Assembly: GCA_030562215.1 (NCBI GenBank)
Contig: JAUPFL010000001.1
Span: 2,158,501 to 2,222,500, forward strand
Reading direction: 5' to 3'
DNA from: Peribacillus frigoritolerans
Lineage (GTDB): Bacteria; Bacillota; Bacilli; Bacillales; DSM-1321
Length of the DNA stretch: 64,000 bases
Part shown: positions 17,091 through 26,865 of the stretch, piece by piece
Numbering within the stretch: position 1 is the first letter of the stretch
Layout: each line of letters begins with the position of its first letter
Notes under the pieces: model-generated
Databases searched by the model: none
What the model was told of the DNA's origin: nothing
Seen by the model: only the letters and a program-made list of their open reading frames with translations
Program-made: the position numbers and the translations under genes

Positions 17091-18515
17091 ATGGTAGTAG
17101 GGGAAGTTGCTGTTGAGACGGAGGTTATCATTATTGGAGGAGGTCCGGGAGGATATGCTGCGGCTATTCGTCTCGGCCAGTTAGGAAAATCGGTCGTGCT
17201 GGTTGAGAAGGATAAGCTGGGCGGGGTTTGCCTTAATCGGGGTTGTATACCTTCAAAAGCATTGATTCACGCAGCTGATCAATACCATGGGCTTAACGAT
17301 TTAGGGAAAATGGGAATCCGGCTGCCTCAGGAAAGAACCACCATGGACTTGGGAGTTTGGCAGGCTTGGAAAGCGGGCATCACATCCCAGTTGGGGCAAG
17401 GTATTGCCCATTTGTGTAAGGAAAACGGAGTGACGGTGGTTAAAGGCCAAGCAACCTTTTTATCTGATGACCGCATTGGAGTTGAAACCGATGGCGATTT
17501 TGAAACTTACAAGTTTGAACAGGCAATTATTGCGACGGGGTCCAGACCTTTCATTCCATCCTTCATTAAAGTCGATGGAGAATATATATTGGATTCAACA
17601 ACATCTTTGCAGCTGAAAGAAGTTCCTTCAAGCTTGTCGATCATCGGCGGAGGATATATCGGAATCGAGCTGGGTATGGCATTTGCAAAGCTAGGTACTA
17701 AAGTGACCATCATTGAGATGGACAATCGCATTCTTCCCCAAGTTGCTGAAAACCTGGTAAAGGAGGTCACCCGGAATGTCAAGAAGCTTGGGATCAATAT
17801 CAAAACATCCTCGCGGGTAGAAAAAGCGAGTGTAGTGGATGGTCAAGTGCATCTTCTTGTGTCCTCGGAAGAACAAGGGACGGAAGCGGTCGTGAGCGAA
17901 AAGACCCTGGTTACAATTGGCAGGATCCCTAACACTGAAGAAATTGGCCTGAATCGGGCTGGAGTTACGGTTGGCGAGAAAGGCCATATAGCAGTGGATA
18001 TGGAATGCCGTACAAATGTGCCGCACATTTTTGCCATCGGTGACACTACGCCAGGTCCGGCTCTTGCCCATCGAGCGTCCAAACAGGGAATCGTGGCAGC
18101 TGAAGTGATAGCGGGGCTGCCAAGTGCTGTTGACTCGCCTTATGTTCCCTATGTAATCTTCTCGGAACCACAAATAGCTGGTGTTGGTTTAAGCCGTGAA
18201 GAAGCTGAACAACAGGGATACAGCGTCAAGGTTGGCAAATTTCCGTTCAGTGCCAACGGAAGGGCGCTTGCAACGAATGAAACGGAGGGATTTGCAGAAG
18301 TGATCGTGGATGCCAATAGCCATATATTGCTCGGAATGCATATGGTAGGTGCTGATGCTTCCAACCTTATAGGTGAAGGGATCCTTGCCCTTGAGCTGGC
18401 GGCTCGGGTCGAAGATATAGCCCTTAGCATGCATCCTCATCCCACTTTGACCGAGGGGTGGTTGGAAGCGGCTGAGGCAGTTTTGGGACATGCAATTCAC
18501 ATCGTAAATAAATAG
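17091..18515 (+). CDS. lpdA: Dihydrolipoyl dehydrogenase (E3)
   Basis: A 474-residue flavoprotein that reoxidises dihydrolipoamide of the E2 with NAD+. FAD-binding GGGPGGYAAAIR starts at about residue 16. The redox disulfide is CLNRGC (Cys47 and Cys52), the NAD-binding loop GGGYIGIELGMAF is near 185-197, a second FAD segment is FAIGDTTPG, and the catalytic His-Glu pair lies in HPHPTLTEGW near the C-terminus. The start codon directly follows the E2 stop and GGAGATGAG serves as ribosome binding site. The gene is intact and closes the E1a-E1b-E2-E3 operon. Confidence 0.92.
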   Translation: MVVGEVAVETEVIIIGGGPGGYAAAIRLGQLGKSVVLVEKDKLGGVCLNRGCIPSKALIHAADQYHGLNDLGKMGIRLPQERTTMDLGVWQAWKAGITSQLGQGIAHLCKENGVTVVKGQATFLSDDRIGVETDGDFETYKFEQAIIATGSRPFIPSFIKVDGEYILDSTTSLQLKEVPSSLSIIGGGYIGIELGMAFAKLGTKVTIIEMDNRILPQVAENLVKEVTRNVKKLGINIKTSSRVEKASVVDGQVHLLVSSEEQGTEAVVSEKTLVTIGRIPNTEEIGLNRAGVTVGEKGHIAVDMECRTNVPHIFAIGDTTPGPALAHRASKQGIVAAEVIAGLPSAVDSPYVPYVIFSEPQIAGVGLSREEAEQQGYSVKVGKFPFSANGRALATNETEGFAEVIVDANSHILLGMHMVGADASNLIGEGILALELAARVEDIALSMHPHPTLTEGWLEAAEAVLGHAIHIVNK

Positions 18516-18531
18516 GAAAAGGTAAAGTCAT

Positions 18532-18553
18532 GGGGATTACCAATGTAGTCCCC
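18532..18553 (+). terminator. Possible terminator hairpin after E3
   Basis: GGGGATTAC and GTAGTCCCC pair around CAAT, but no T run follows, so termination is uncertain. Confidence 0.35.
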
Positions 18554-18563
18554 GATTAGAATG

Positions 18564-18770
18564 TTATATCTTAATGGAGTCAAAAACCTGGAATTGGTAC
18601 CCGAAAGGCAAGGCTATCAGTAAATTCACTCCATTTCGAAAATCTGTCCCGGCGTTTGACCAAACAGGGGCGTATTGGCCAGCAATGATTCCCTCTTGTA
18701 AAACCATCGGCATATTGATATCATTTTTACTTTGGGGAAGTATAGAGTTTTCAATAAAGCTTTGGATCCT
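18564..18770 (-). pseudogene. Fragment of an unrecognised gene
   Basis: The minus strand is open for about 68 codons and reads like the C-terminus of a real protein, for example MPMVLQEGIIAGQYAPVWSN followed by GVNLLIALPFGYQFQVF and a stop. The frame is closed upstream by a TGA at 18771-18773 and no start signal is visible. I do not recognise the family. It is probably the 3' end of a lost gene. Confidence 0.3.
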
Positions 18771-18880
18771 TCAACTCCTAAACCATAACGGTTGATGAGA
18801 TAACAAATCTATTCGCCATTCAACGATTGAAATGGGTTTAATTTATACGAGGAAATTATGGAATGAAGGAGGCAAATGAA

Positions 18881-20260
18881 ATGGAGTCAAATGGTGGATC
18901 ATTGCAAAAGAAATTATTGCCGCGGCATATTAGTATGATGGCAATGGGAGGGGCAATAGGTACTGGGATTTTTAAAGGAAGTGCTGAAACCATATCGTTA
19001 GCAGGGCCAGGAGTCATATTCACTTATATTTTTGCAGGATTATTACTGCTTGTAGTCATGGGTGCTATAGCGGAGATGGCAATCGTCTATCCAAATACGA
19101 ATATGAAAGGCTTCGTTCAGAAAGCGTTCGGTAAGCGCTTCTCCTTCATCGTAGGCTGGATGTATTGTTTCATGTGGCTGTCCGTTTGTGTCATTGAGGT
19201 AGTGGTGGCAGGAAGCTTCTTGCAGTATTGGCTCCCGGCAATCCCGCTATGGATATTAAGTTTAGGGTGTGCAGCTTTCATCATTGGAATTAACATGATG
19301 AATGTCAAAAATTATGGTGAATTCGAATTTTGGTTTGCTGGCATTAAAATTACAATGATCATCTTATTCATCATATTGGGAGCCTGTATTTTATTTGGTG
19401 TCATCCCAAGCGGCGGATCTAATTATCTGCAAAACTTCACAGGGCATGGAGGATTTTTCCCAAATGGGTGGATGTCCATCTTTTCGGCCTTACTGATCGT
19501 CATGTTCTCCTATGGCGGTTCCGAGTTAATAGGGGTGACGGTAACGGAAGCAAAGGATGCAGAACGCATTTTACCTAAGGTCATTAAAAACTATATTTGG
19601 AGAGTCGTATTATTCTTCACCTTACCGATTCTTGTAATCTGCGGTTTGATTCCGTGGAACGAAATTAGCGACCAGGCAAGTCCGTTTGTACAAGTTTTGT
19701 CAATGTCAGGTTTTCAGGGATCTGCACATATCATGAATTTCATTTTGATTACGGCCGTCTTATCAGCCGCTAACTCTGGAATATATGGGTGTACCCGAAT
19801 GCTGCATTCTTTAGCTGCAGAAGGGGAAGCTCCCAAGTCGTTCTCTTATGTATCAAAAAATGGCGTTCCCATGTACAGTTTGATATTAAGTGCAGTTGTA
19901 TTGGTCGTCGGCTCCATGATTACTTTCATTGCACAGGACAAGGCATTTGCTCTATTAATGGCGTTTCCGGGTTTTGTAGTATCACTTGTATGGATCAGCA
20001 TCTGTTTAGCGCAGCTAAAACTTCGTAATTCATATCCCAAAGCCCCGAGTTTTAAATTGTGGGGATTTCCATATGTAACCTTGTTTACCGTAATCACCTT
20101 AAGTATCATTTGTGTCACGTTCGTGTTCAGTGAACAGAATCGGATCAGTATCATTGCTTGCCTGATTGTGTTGGCTGCCTTAATCTCGATTTCGATTTTT
20201 AAATTTAAAAGTGTGGACAAACAGGAAACACCTATAATAGAAAAGAATATCGCTAAATAA
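18881..20260 (+). CDS. Amino acid permease (APC superfamily)
   Basis: A 459-residue, about 12-span transporter. The ATG at 18881 is used because AGGAGG lies eight bases upstream, six codons inside the longest frame. The N-terminal signature HISMMAMGGAIGTGIFKGSA is the APC/LysP-type substrate motif, and FSYGGSELIGVTVTEAKDAE in TM6 is the conserved AAT-family segment. It should import an amino acid by proton symport. A terminator follows, then the convergent aminotransferase. The location between a 2-oxoacid dehydrogenase and an aminotransferase suggests uptake of the amino acid that feeds that pathway; this is inference. Confidence 0.85.
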   Translation: MESNGGSLQKKLLPRHISMMAMGGAIGTGIFKGSAETISLAGPGVIFTYIFAGLLLLVVMGAIAEMAIVYPNTNMKGFVQKAFGKRFSFIVGWMYCFMWLSVCVIEVVVAGSFLQYWLPAIPLWILSLGCAAFIIGINMMNVKNYGEFEFWFAGIKITMIILFIILGACILFGVIPSGGSNYLQNFTGHGGFFPNGWMSIFSALLIVMFSYGGSELIGVTVTEAKDAERILPKVIKNYIWRVVLFFTLPILVICGLIPWNEISDQASPFVQVLSMSGFQGSAHIMNFILITAVLSAANSGIYGCTRMLHSLAAEGEAPKSFSYVSKNGVPMYSLILSAVVLVVGSMITFIAQDKAFALLMAFPGFVVSLVWISICLAQLKLRNSYPKAPSFKLWGFPYVTLFTVITLSIICVTFVFSEQNRISIIACLIVLAALISISIFKFKSVDKQETPIIEKNIAK

Positions 20261-20269
20261 ATCCACGTA

Positions 20270-20309
20270 AAAGATACGACATGGGCAAAGGTGTCCATGT
20301 CGTATCTTT
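20270..20309. terminator. Bidirectional terminator
   Basis: AAAGATACGACATGG and CCATGTCGTATCTTT form a perfect 15-bp stem between the permease and the convergent aminotransferase. Confidence 0.8.
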
Positions 20310-20350
20310 CATTAATAATCACTGATATTGTGCAACTTCATTTCGGTTGG

Positions 20351-21463
20351 TCATGCATCAGACGTTTTATTGATTATATGTTGCAAGGATGCTATGAATC
20401 TCTCGTTTTCAAGCGGAGTGCCGATGGTCACGCGGATAGTATTTTCATAGCCTAGCAAATGACCTGAACGGATGATGACACCTTGAATTAATAACTTCTC
20501 AAAAATGTCCCTGCCAGGCTGGTTCAATTTGACCATCAAGAAGTTGGCATGTGAAGGGAAGAATGTTAAACCCATCTTGCTTAGTTCGTTTTCTAAATAT
20601 CTTCTTCCTTCCCCATTCTTACGAACACACTTCTCAACAAATGGATGGTCGTCGAGGGAAGCGAATGCCGCAGCCTGTGCTAAACGATTGGTATTGAAGG
20701 GTTCCTTCACTTTAACTAGCTCTTGTATGATGGAGGCATCCATTAAACCGTATCCAATCCTTAAAGCAGCCAGTCCATAAATCTTTGAAAAAGTGCGTAA
20801 GATAACCAGATTTGAGTGCATATTGAGAAGTGGTAAGGTTTCTAAATACTCTGCATCATCGACATATTCATAGTATGCTTCATCAACGATCAGTAAAATA
20901 TGTTTCGGCACCTTCTCGATAAAAGAGCGTAACTTTTTCTTTTGAACGATCGTTCCTGTCGGATTATTGGGATTACAGACAAATATCATTCTTGTTTTTT
21001 CTGTTATGGCTTCATACATACCCTGAAGGTCATGTACACCATTGATGAGAGGAACCTTTACAGGTGTGCCGCCGTCAATCATTACATTCGTTTCATACCG
21101 TGGAAATGTCACATCAGCCATGATGACTTCATCATTTTGTTGGATATAGGTTCGTGTCAACAAACGTATCACTTCATCAGATCCATTGCCTAAAATGATA
21201 TGATCTTTATTGATATTCAATTTCCTTGCCAGCTTTTCAGCTAATGCAGGCGCCATACCTTCAGGATAAAAGGAGGTTTGCTCCATCTCGGTAAGCATGG
21301 CTTCTTTTGCTAGAGGTGAGTAACCGAATGGGTTCTCATTGGATGCCAATTTAACGATCGTTTCAAGACCAAGTTCGCGTTGCACTTCTTCAATCGGCTT
21401 GCCGGAAACATATGGGCTAATGCTTTCGATGTTTTGTCGAACCGGGATTTTCGTAAAGGTCAA
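20351..21463 (-). CDS. hisC: HisC-like pyridoxal-phosphate aminotransferase
   Basis: A 370-residue class I/II fold aminotransferase of the histidinol-phosphate/aromatic type. LASNENPFGYSP is the HisC-like substrate segment, GNGSDEVIRLL binds the cofactor phosphate, CNPNNPTG and IVDEAYYEY hold the pyridine-binding Asn and Asp, RTFSKIYGLAALRIGYG carries the Schiff-base Lys, and a C-terminal IIRSGHLLGYENTIRVTIG holds the carboxylate-binding Arg. It starts with TTG at 21463 after GGGAGG. It is not in a his operon and is divergent from an Lrp regulator, as seen for second HisC copies that act on aromatic amino acids. That substrate is inferred. Confidence 0.85.
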   Translation of the reverse strand: MTFTKIPVRQNIESISPYVSGKPIEEVQRELGLETIVKLASNENPFGYSPLAKEAMLTEMEQTSFYPEGMAPALAEKLARKLNINKDHIILGNGSDEVIRLLTRTYIQQNDEVIMADVTFPRYETNVMIDGGTPVKVPLINGVHDLQGMYEAITEKTRMIFVCNPNNPTGTIVQKKKLRSFIEKVPKHILLIVDEAYYEYVDDAEYLETLPLLNMHSNLVILRTFSKIYGLAALRIGYGLMDASIIQELVKVKEPFNTNRLAQAAAFASLDDHPFVEKCVRKNGEGRRYLENELSKMGLTFFPSHANFLMVKLNQPGRDIFEKLLIQGVIIRSGHLLGYENTIRVTIGTPLENERFIASLQHIINKTSDA

Positions 21464-21635
21464 TGCAGGTTCCTCCCTTTAGTAAATTCTGAATTTTCTT
21501 TTTCTATTTGATTATTTTAATGATAGAATATTAACTGTTAAATTTACATACAAAAAGAATGTATTTTTCGCTATCCATAAAACATTTTAAAGAAATATAT
21601 GCTTATATTCCTTCATTATGAAAGGCGGTTGCTTC

Positions 21636-22102
21636 ATGGATGAAATAGATGTCAGTTTACTGGAACTTTTACAAAAGATGGACGCATTACGATTAGTGAA
21701 CTATCGAAGAAATTGGCTCTCAGTCGACCTAGCATCTCTGAACGAATGTACCGCCTGCAAGAAAAGGGGATCATTGAGGGGTTCAGCGCAAGGGTTTCAC
21801 CTTTGGCTATAGGAAGGGGTGTACTTGTATTCATTCAGGTGAGTGAACTTAAGGTTCCTGTTTCCGATTTTGAGCAATTAGTGAAAAATGATTTAGATAT
21901 TATCGAGTGCCACCGTGTAACAGGAACAGTTGGATATTTTTTGAAGGCGGCTTTAGCTGATATGGACAGCATGAGATTACTGATAGATCGATTAATACCC
22001 TATGGACATCTGAATACATCTGTGGTTTTGACATCCCCGGTACCTTCCCGCTCCATTCTTCCAAGGATCAATGAAATGGAGGATCATGGTGCGAAATCCT
22101 AG
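21636..22102 (+). CDS. Lrp/AsnC family transcriptional regulator, frameshifted
   Basis: About 155 residues: N-terminal winged HTH (LALSRPSISERMYRLQEKGI) and a C-terminal RAM ligand-binding domain. The start at 21636 (MDEIDVSLLELL) has AAAGGCGG upstream. One A is missing in the run at 21673-21676; adding it gives QKDGRITISELSKKLALS and joins both halves. It is divergent from the HisC-like gene across 172 AT-rich bases that contain ATACAAAAAGAATGTAT, a possible binding site. Likely regulates the neighbouring amino-acid genes. Confidence 0.85.
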
Positions 22103-22179
22103 GCGGTCATTCAACTGATGCTGGCAAGGGTTGGGGTACCGTTCAAACTAATGAGGGTTAGAATTTAGGTTTTTATACA

Positions 22180-22212
22180 GAAAGGAACGAGGCAGAGGGC
22201 CTGTTCCTTTTC
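22180..22212. terminator. Terminator
   Basis: AAAGGAAC and GTTCCTTTTC arms around a 14-base loop, between the Lrp gene and the convergent CMD-like gene. Confidence 0.6.
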
Positions 22213-22220
22213 TGGTGTTA

Positions 22221-22616
22221 TTATAAATCCATCAGAGCCCCGAAATATTGCTGGGCGGTTGTAAAACAAATGAATGCCAATAGTTCAGAAATCTCTTCAT
22301 CATTGAACACTTCCTTCAATACTTGGAAAAACTTTTCCTCCGTTTTTTCACGTTGCAAGAGAAATACTTCCGCAAATGCGATTGCATAGCTTTCTTTCAT
22401 ATCGTCCGGCTTTAGTGGAGTCCCTTTTGCCTGACAGTATGAGCAGCCATTACCGTATGCAAGCACCCTTCTGACGTTTTCCTTTAATTTCTTCGAAAGC
22501 TTCCCATCTGCAGATATGCAATCTGAGAGATCCGACCATTTATTCGAAATATCTTCAGAATGAAATAATCTTTGAAATGGACTGGATCCCTGTGATGATT
22601 TTTTTATTCTTGTCAT
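22221..22616 (-). CDS. Carboxymuconolactone decarboxylase/AhpD-like protein
   Basis: A 131-residue helical protein. VRRVLAYGNGCSYCQAKG matches the redox CxxC helix of AhpD/CMD-family proteins, but the His that usually follows the second Cys is replaced by Gly. A second helix region FNDEEISELLAFICFTTAQQ follows the family pattern. It may be a thiol-dependent peroxidase-like protein; the activity is unproven. The ATG at 22616 has AAAGGAGAGG upstream. Confidence 0.5.
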   Translation of the reverse strand: MTRIKKSSQGSSPFQRLFHSEDISNKWSDLSDCISADGKLSKKLKENVRRVLAYGNGCSYCQAKGTPLKPDDMKESYAIAFAEVFLLQREKTEEKFFQVLKEVFNDEEISELLAFICFTTAQQYFGALMDL

Positions 22617-22734
22617 GAACACCTCTCCTTTGAGATAATCCTAATATAAAAATCCAGGGATTTTAATTCCGTTTGTAAAGTAATACGGTTGAATAATGAA
22701 TGAATGTAAAGAGAAGAAGGGGAATAATTTAAAA

Positions 22735-23163
22735 ATGAAAATAGATGAGAAAGACCAGAGCATCCTTGCCGAATTAACGTTGAATAGCCGAATCTCCATG
22801 AGGGAATTGGCAAAGAAAGTAAACCTCTCGGCCCCTACCGTCGCCGAACGGGTACGGCAAATGGAATCGTTCGGGATCATTAAAGGGTATGTTGCCGAGA
22901 TTGATCATAAAAAGATCGGTTTTCCAATTGAGTGTATCGTGGAAGCAACGATAAAAAATGGGGAATATGAGAAATTCAAAAAGTATATCTCCAAGGTGCC
23001 GAATGTTGATTTTTGTTATCGAATTGCCGGGCAGGCTTGCTTTATGCTGAAAATCCACACTCAGAGCCTTGAAGAAGTGGAGGAATTCATCAATCGGACC
23101 ATCCCTTTTGCGGCAACCGTTACCCATGTGATCCTTTCACAGGTGGAGCGGGAACAGGAATGA
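22735..23163 (+). CDS. Lrp/AsnC family transcriptional regulator
   Basis: A 142-residue regulator: HTH at about residues 20-42 (MRELAKKVNLSAPTVAERVR) and a RAM domain with EATIKNGEYEKFKKYISKVP and RIAGQACFMLKI. The start MKIDEKDQSILAEL is used; AAGAAGGGG lies upstream although spacing is long. It is intact. It is the second Lrp-type gene within 1.1 kb of the HisC-like gene, which points to control by an amino acid. Confidence 0.85.
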   Translation: MKIDEKDQSILAELTLNSRISMRELAKKVNLSAPTVAERVRQMESFGIIKGYVAEIDHKKIGFPIECIVEATIKNGEYEKFKKYISKVPNVDFCYRIAGQACFMLKIHTQSLEEVEEFINRTIPFAATVTHVILSQVEREQE

Positions 23164-23272
23164 GTATTTTTATAATGGAAGAAAAAGAGTCTCTGTATAT
23201 GCCGAACATTTTGAACCGTTCTTGAATTAATGGATAAAATCGCGTGTCCATAAGGTATAACATATGGTTACA

Positions 23273-23298
23273 GCGCCTGGATATTTCAGGTGTTTTTT
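23273..23298 (+). terminator. Rho-independent terminator
   Basis: GCGCCTG and CAGGTGT arms followed by TTTTTT, downstream of the Lrp gene. Confidence 0.65.
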
Positions 23299-23396
23299 GC
23301 AATCAATGCTTTCGGTGATTCAAGAAAGAATAAGCCAATGGTAAAAGGGGTACATGTAATAATGGACTATAATCTGAAAGGGTAGGGTGAGGTATC

Positions 23397-24327
23397 ATGG
23401 AGGGAACTGACGACTTTAAACCTGAACTGGCCAGGGAAGCAGTAAATGTGATAGAAAATGTAGCAGGAACACATCCTGGTTATCGGCGTGTGCATGCAAG
23501 GGGATATGTTTATGAGGGGTTTTTACCCCAAACGGAAAAGCTTCCCCATTAACGGTGGCTTCGCATCTTCAGGATGAAGCCGTGCCGGTGATCATTCGGT
23601 TTTCAAATAGCTCGCCGATTCCAAGCCATCCTGATGCCATTTCCCCTGTAAAGGGCATGGCAGTCAAGTTTCATTTGCCGAATGGAAAGGTGTCAGATCT
23701 TATTACTGTGACCATTCCGTTATTCTTTGCAAAAACACCACAAGCGTTTGTTGATATTGCTGGCTTTTTCAAATCTGCAAAGGAAGGTTTCCCCAATCTG
23801 AAAGATCTTGCAAAAATCCTGTTGAAATACCCTGAAAGCAAGGCGAGCTTGCAAATGCTTAAAGAAATGCGTTCTCCAGCCAGTTTTTCAACGTGCCAAT
23901 ATTACTCCATTCACGCATTCTATTTCATTAACAAGCAAGGAAGGCGGCAGGCCATCAAGTATGAGTGGGTGCCTGATGCCGGCCTTAGTATGTTAGAACA
24001 AGGGGAGGTGGCCGAGCATTCGCCGGAGTATCTGGATGAAGAAATGGAAAAGAGGCTTAAAGAAGGTCCGGTAGGCTTTAAATTGAACATCCAAATAGGA
24101 GGGAAAATGACCCGACTGACGATCCGACTACAGCTTGGTCGGAAGCTAAACAGGTAATCACGATAGGGCATTTAATGATCTCCAAAAAATCGGAAGTGTG
24201 TAAAGATACTTTATTGTTTGATCCAACCAATATTCCAAAAGGAATCGAGTGCTCGGAAGACCAGATCTTGCATTTTCGCCATAGTGCTTATGCCGTTTCA
24301 TATGAACGTCGGATAAATAACCAATGA
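23397..24327 (+). CDS. Catalase-related peroxidase, frameshifted
   Basis: Small heme catalase-like protein of about 310 residues, shorter than true catalases. Features: PGYRRVHARGYVYEG near the distal heme His region, VIIRFSNSSPIPSHPDA, GMAVKFHLPNGKVSDL, and the C-terminal heme-ligand segment RHSAYAVSYERR with the proximal Tyr. Two missing bases interrupt the frame: one in the T run at 23520-23524 and one near 24108-24112. After the second, the frame continues as DPTDDPTTAWSEAKQV to the stop at 24325. A good ribosome binding site (AGGGTGAGG) precedes the ATG. It likely detoxifies organic peroxides; the substrate is not shown. Confidence 0.8.
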
Positions 24328-24340
24328 ATGAAATCAAGAA

Positions 24341-24372
24341 AAGGGAACCCCTTACTAAAGGGGGCTCCCTTC
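24341..24372 (+). terminator. Rho-independent terminator
   Basis: AAGGGAACCCC and GGGGGCTCCCTT form a stem of about 11 bp after the catalase-related gene. A truncated family B end (TTTTAGAAATCCGCTC) follows at about 24384. Confidence 0.7.
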
Positions 24373-24500
24373 ATAAAACCTGTTTTAGAAATCCGCTCAC
24401 TTTTCGAGCCTGAAACCAATCCTTCTGCCACAAGCATAAACTATTCTTAATCAATTCGGGATGAGACCAGCCTGCAAATCCTTTAAATACCATTCCAGTA

Positions 24501-24628
24501 GATTGAAATGGAAGGTACGACTCCTGTAGGAAAAGCGAAGTCAAGGGAGACCCCACACAGGCGCAAAGGGCGCCGAGGAGGATTCCGGACCGCCCTCGGA
24601 AAGCGAATGTCTGGAGTGGAAATCAAAG
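24501..24628 (-). repeat. Family A repeat
   Basis: Contains ACTCCTGTAGGAAAAGCGA, GGGAGACCCCACACAGGCG and GGACCGCCCTCGGAAAGCGA. It is more diverged than the 12.6-kb copies. Confidence 0.65.
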
Positions 24629-24638
24629 TTTAGTAAGT

Positions 24639-26307
24639 TTACATTTTTCCGGATCTGAAAATGGTGTAGAGCATAAGTAAGAACATCAGGGTTGCAACGA
24701 CAAATCCAATCTCGATAACCGGTATCTTCCATAGGGTCAAGGTTTCCCCGCCGATTGCAGAGCCGATAATGAGACCGACCATGATTATGCTGAATGCAAG
24801 CAGGATAATACTGAACGACAGCCGGTTCGAGATTTGATCAAGCTTATGTAAAAAACTTGAAGTTCTGGGATGTTGATATCGAGCCGCAATTTCCCTTTTT
24901 TAATGATACCCGTCACTTCCTTGAGATCCTTGGGCAGTTCGGCAATGGCTTCAGCAGACTCAATGAATTGATTCCAGGCATTCTTTGCAATGTTTTTGGG
25001 TTGTAGCGTTCTTTAAAAAGCCTTTCCCCAAAAGGTTCAGCTGCCTTCATGATGCTGAAATTCGGATCTAGCCCTTCGACAATGGCCTCCATGGTAAGCA
25101 GAGCCTTTCCGAGCATCGTGAATTCGGGAGGGATTTGGACTTGGTGCCGATTGGCAACGGTGAACAGGTCATTGACTGCTCCGCCTAAGCTGATTTGGCT
25201 CAATGGGATATCATAATATTTATTTCGCAGTTCATCAATATCCCCCCTTAATGGTGCCATATCGATTTCGTCCGTCAGGAGGCCCATATCTGAAAGTGTC
25301 TTGATCAATCCATTGGTGCTTCCGCGTTTCAGATTGATGACAAGTGAGGCGAACTGATACTTCGTTTCTTCCTCCAGACGTCCCACCATTCCAAAATCCA
25401 TGAGTGCGACTACATTCCCTGGCAAAATGATGATATTGCCTGGGTGGGGATCGCCGTGATAAAAGCCATCGATCAATATTTGATGAAGCATGGAGTTCGC
25501 TAATCTTTCCGCGATTTGCCGGCGATCATAACCTTCATCATCAAGCTGTTTATAATGATTGACCTTAATTCCTTGAATGAAATCCATTGTCAGGACCCTT
25601 TTTGTGGAAAACTCCCAATGGATCCTTGGTACCTTAAACCCTTGATCATCGATGAATTGCTTGGCAATTCTTTCCCCGTTTCGACCCTCATAGTTATAAT
25701 CGAGTTCTGCACGGAGTGATTTAGCGAATTCATCAATCATTTTTCTGATTTGATAACGTCTTGCCCAAGATATGCGAGCTTCCATAAGTCTTGCCAAATC
25801 ATCGAGAATTTCCAAATCCGTTTCCACCGTCGGCAAAATATCGGGGCGCTGCACTTTGATTGCTACGACTTCCTGTGACGGAAGCCGTGCCGTGTGGACC
25901 TGTCCAATCGAAGCGGTAGCCAGTGGGGTTTCATTAAATTCCAGAAAAATGTTTTCCAAAGAATCACCCAATTCGGCTTCGACAATTTTACGGACCTCAT
26001 CAAATGGAAAAGGGGTGACCTGGTCCTGTAGCTTTTCAAGCTCACGGACGATTTCGTCAGGAACGAAATCACGCCTCGTACTTGCAATCTGTCCAAGTTT
26101 AATGAATGTAGGTCCCAAGCTTTGTAATATCGTATGCAGCCGCTCTCCGATTGAGCGGAGGTTCAGGTTTTCATCGGGTTGGAGTTTCGATCCCGCTTTG
26201 CTCTCGGATAATCCCAAACGATAGATGAAGTAACCGAAACCATTTTTCAAGAAGGCATTAATGATTTCCTGGTAACGATGTGCGTGTTTCAGTCGCTTGC
26301 GAAACAT
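24639..26307 (-). CDS. ABC1/AarF/UbiB-family kinase-like protein, frameshifted
   Basis: About 556 residues, atypical protein kinase-like fold. Visible are the KxGQ motif (LGPTFIKLGQIASTRRD), the Ala-rich loop ATASIGQVH, the catalytic-loop HGDPHPGNI and the DFG-like LMDFGMVGRL. A C-terminal pair of membrane helices includes IILLAFSIIMVGLIIGSAIG and IEIGFVVATLMFLLMLY. UbiB relatives support isoprenoid quinone or lipid metabolism. Two missing bases (runs at 24992-24996 and 24850-24855) cut off the true C-terminus, which continues to 24639. AGGAGG precedes the ATG. The stop of the upstream phasin-like gene lies 14 bases before this start, so they form an operon. Confidence 0.85.
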
Positions 26308-26321
26308 TCAAGTACCTCCTG

Positions 26322-26623
26322 TCACGATTGTAAGTTTTGGTTCTGTTTCTCCAAAATTACGATACGGCGCTCCAATTCCTGGACTTCTTCTTTAGTTGCC
26401 AAGTTTAGGCCATTGAGCGCTTGATTGACTTTGGCCTTGACGGAATCATCCAGCTGCTTTTGGGCTTGTTCCCCTTTTTCGACCCATTGCTTAATAAGGA
26501 CCTTGGAGTCTTCTTTGCTGATATCGCCTTTTTGACAAGAGAGTCCACTGCTTTTTCAATTTGCTCTTTTGTAGAAGCGGCAGCACCTAATCCTAATGAA
26601 AACACATTTTTTAATAAGTCCAT
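26322..26623 (-). CDS. Phasin-like coiled-coil protein, frameshifted
   Basis: About 100 residues. N-terminal MDLLKNVFSLGLGAAASTKE is an amphipathic helix; the C-terminal half (QALNGLNLATKEEVQELERR) is a coiled coil. This layout matches the phasin/PHA granule-associated superfamily proteins often found beside ubiB-like genes. One missing base at 26526-26528 splits the frame; restored it reads KKGDISKEDSKVLIKQWVEK. The start at 26623 has GGAGGAA upstream. It probably partners the kinase-like protein downstream in the operon. Confidence 0.7.
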
Positions 26624-26790
26624 TTTACATTCCTCCAATATAAATTTTTACACTGTAAGAAAGATAATAGCGGATGCCATTCACTCCTGGTTCATTCTTG
26701 TTGTTACTATCTATCATACATCACTTTAGGGCAGCTACAAAAAAATAAGGGTCCTGTTATTATTGATGATAAGGAGAAGGATTTTTCAAT

Positions 26791-26865
26791 ATGTCAAATT
26801 TGTTTGAAGTGAAGCGGATTGGATATGATGATAGGGAAAAAACTTTGAAAGTGAGGTTGGAATAA
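26791..26865 (+). CDS. 24-aa ORF translationally coupled to the SDR gene
   Basis: MSNLFEVKRIGYDDREKTLK plus four residues, with AAGGAGAAGG upstream. Its stop overlaps the SDR start as TAATG. The SDR has only a weak ribosome binding site of its own, so translation of this ORF may feed the SDR. Confidence 0.35.
   Translation: MSNLFEVKRIGYDDREKTLKVRLE

Noticed and set aside
17691..18173. 160-codon minus-strand frame inside the E3 gene
   Set aside because: Antisense to an intact dihydrolipoyl dehydrogenase; no start signal.
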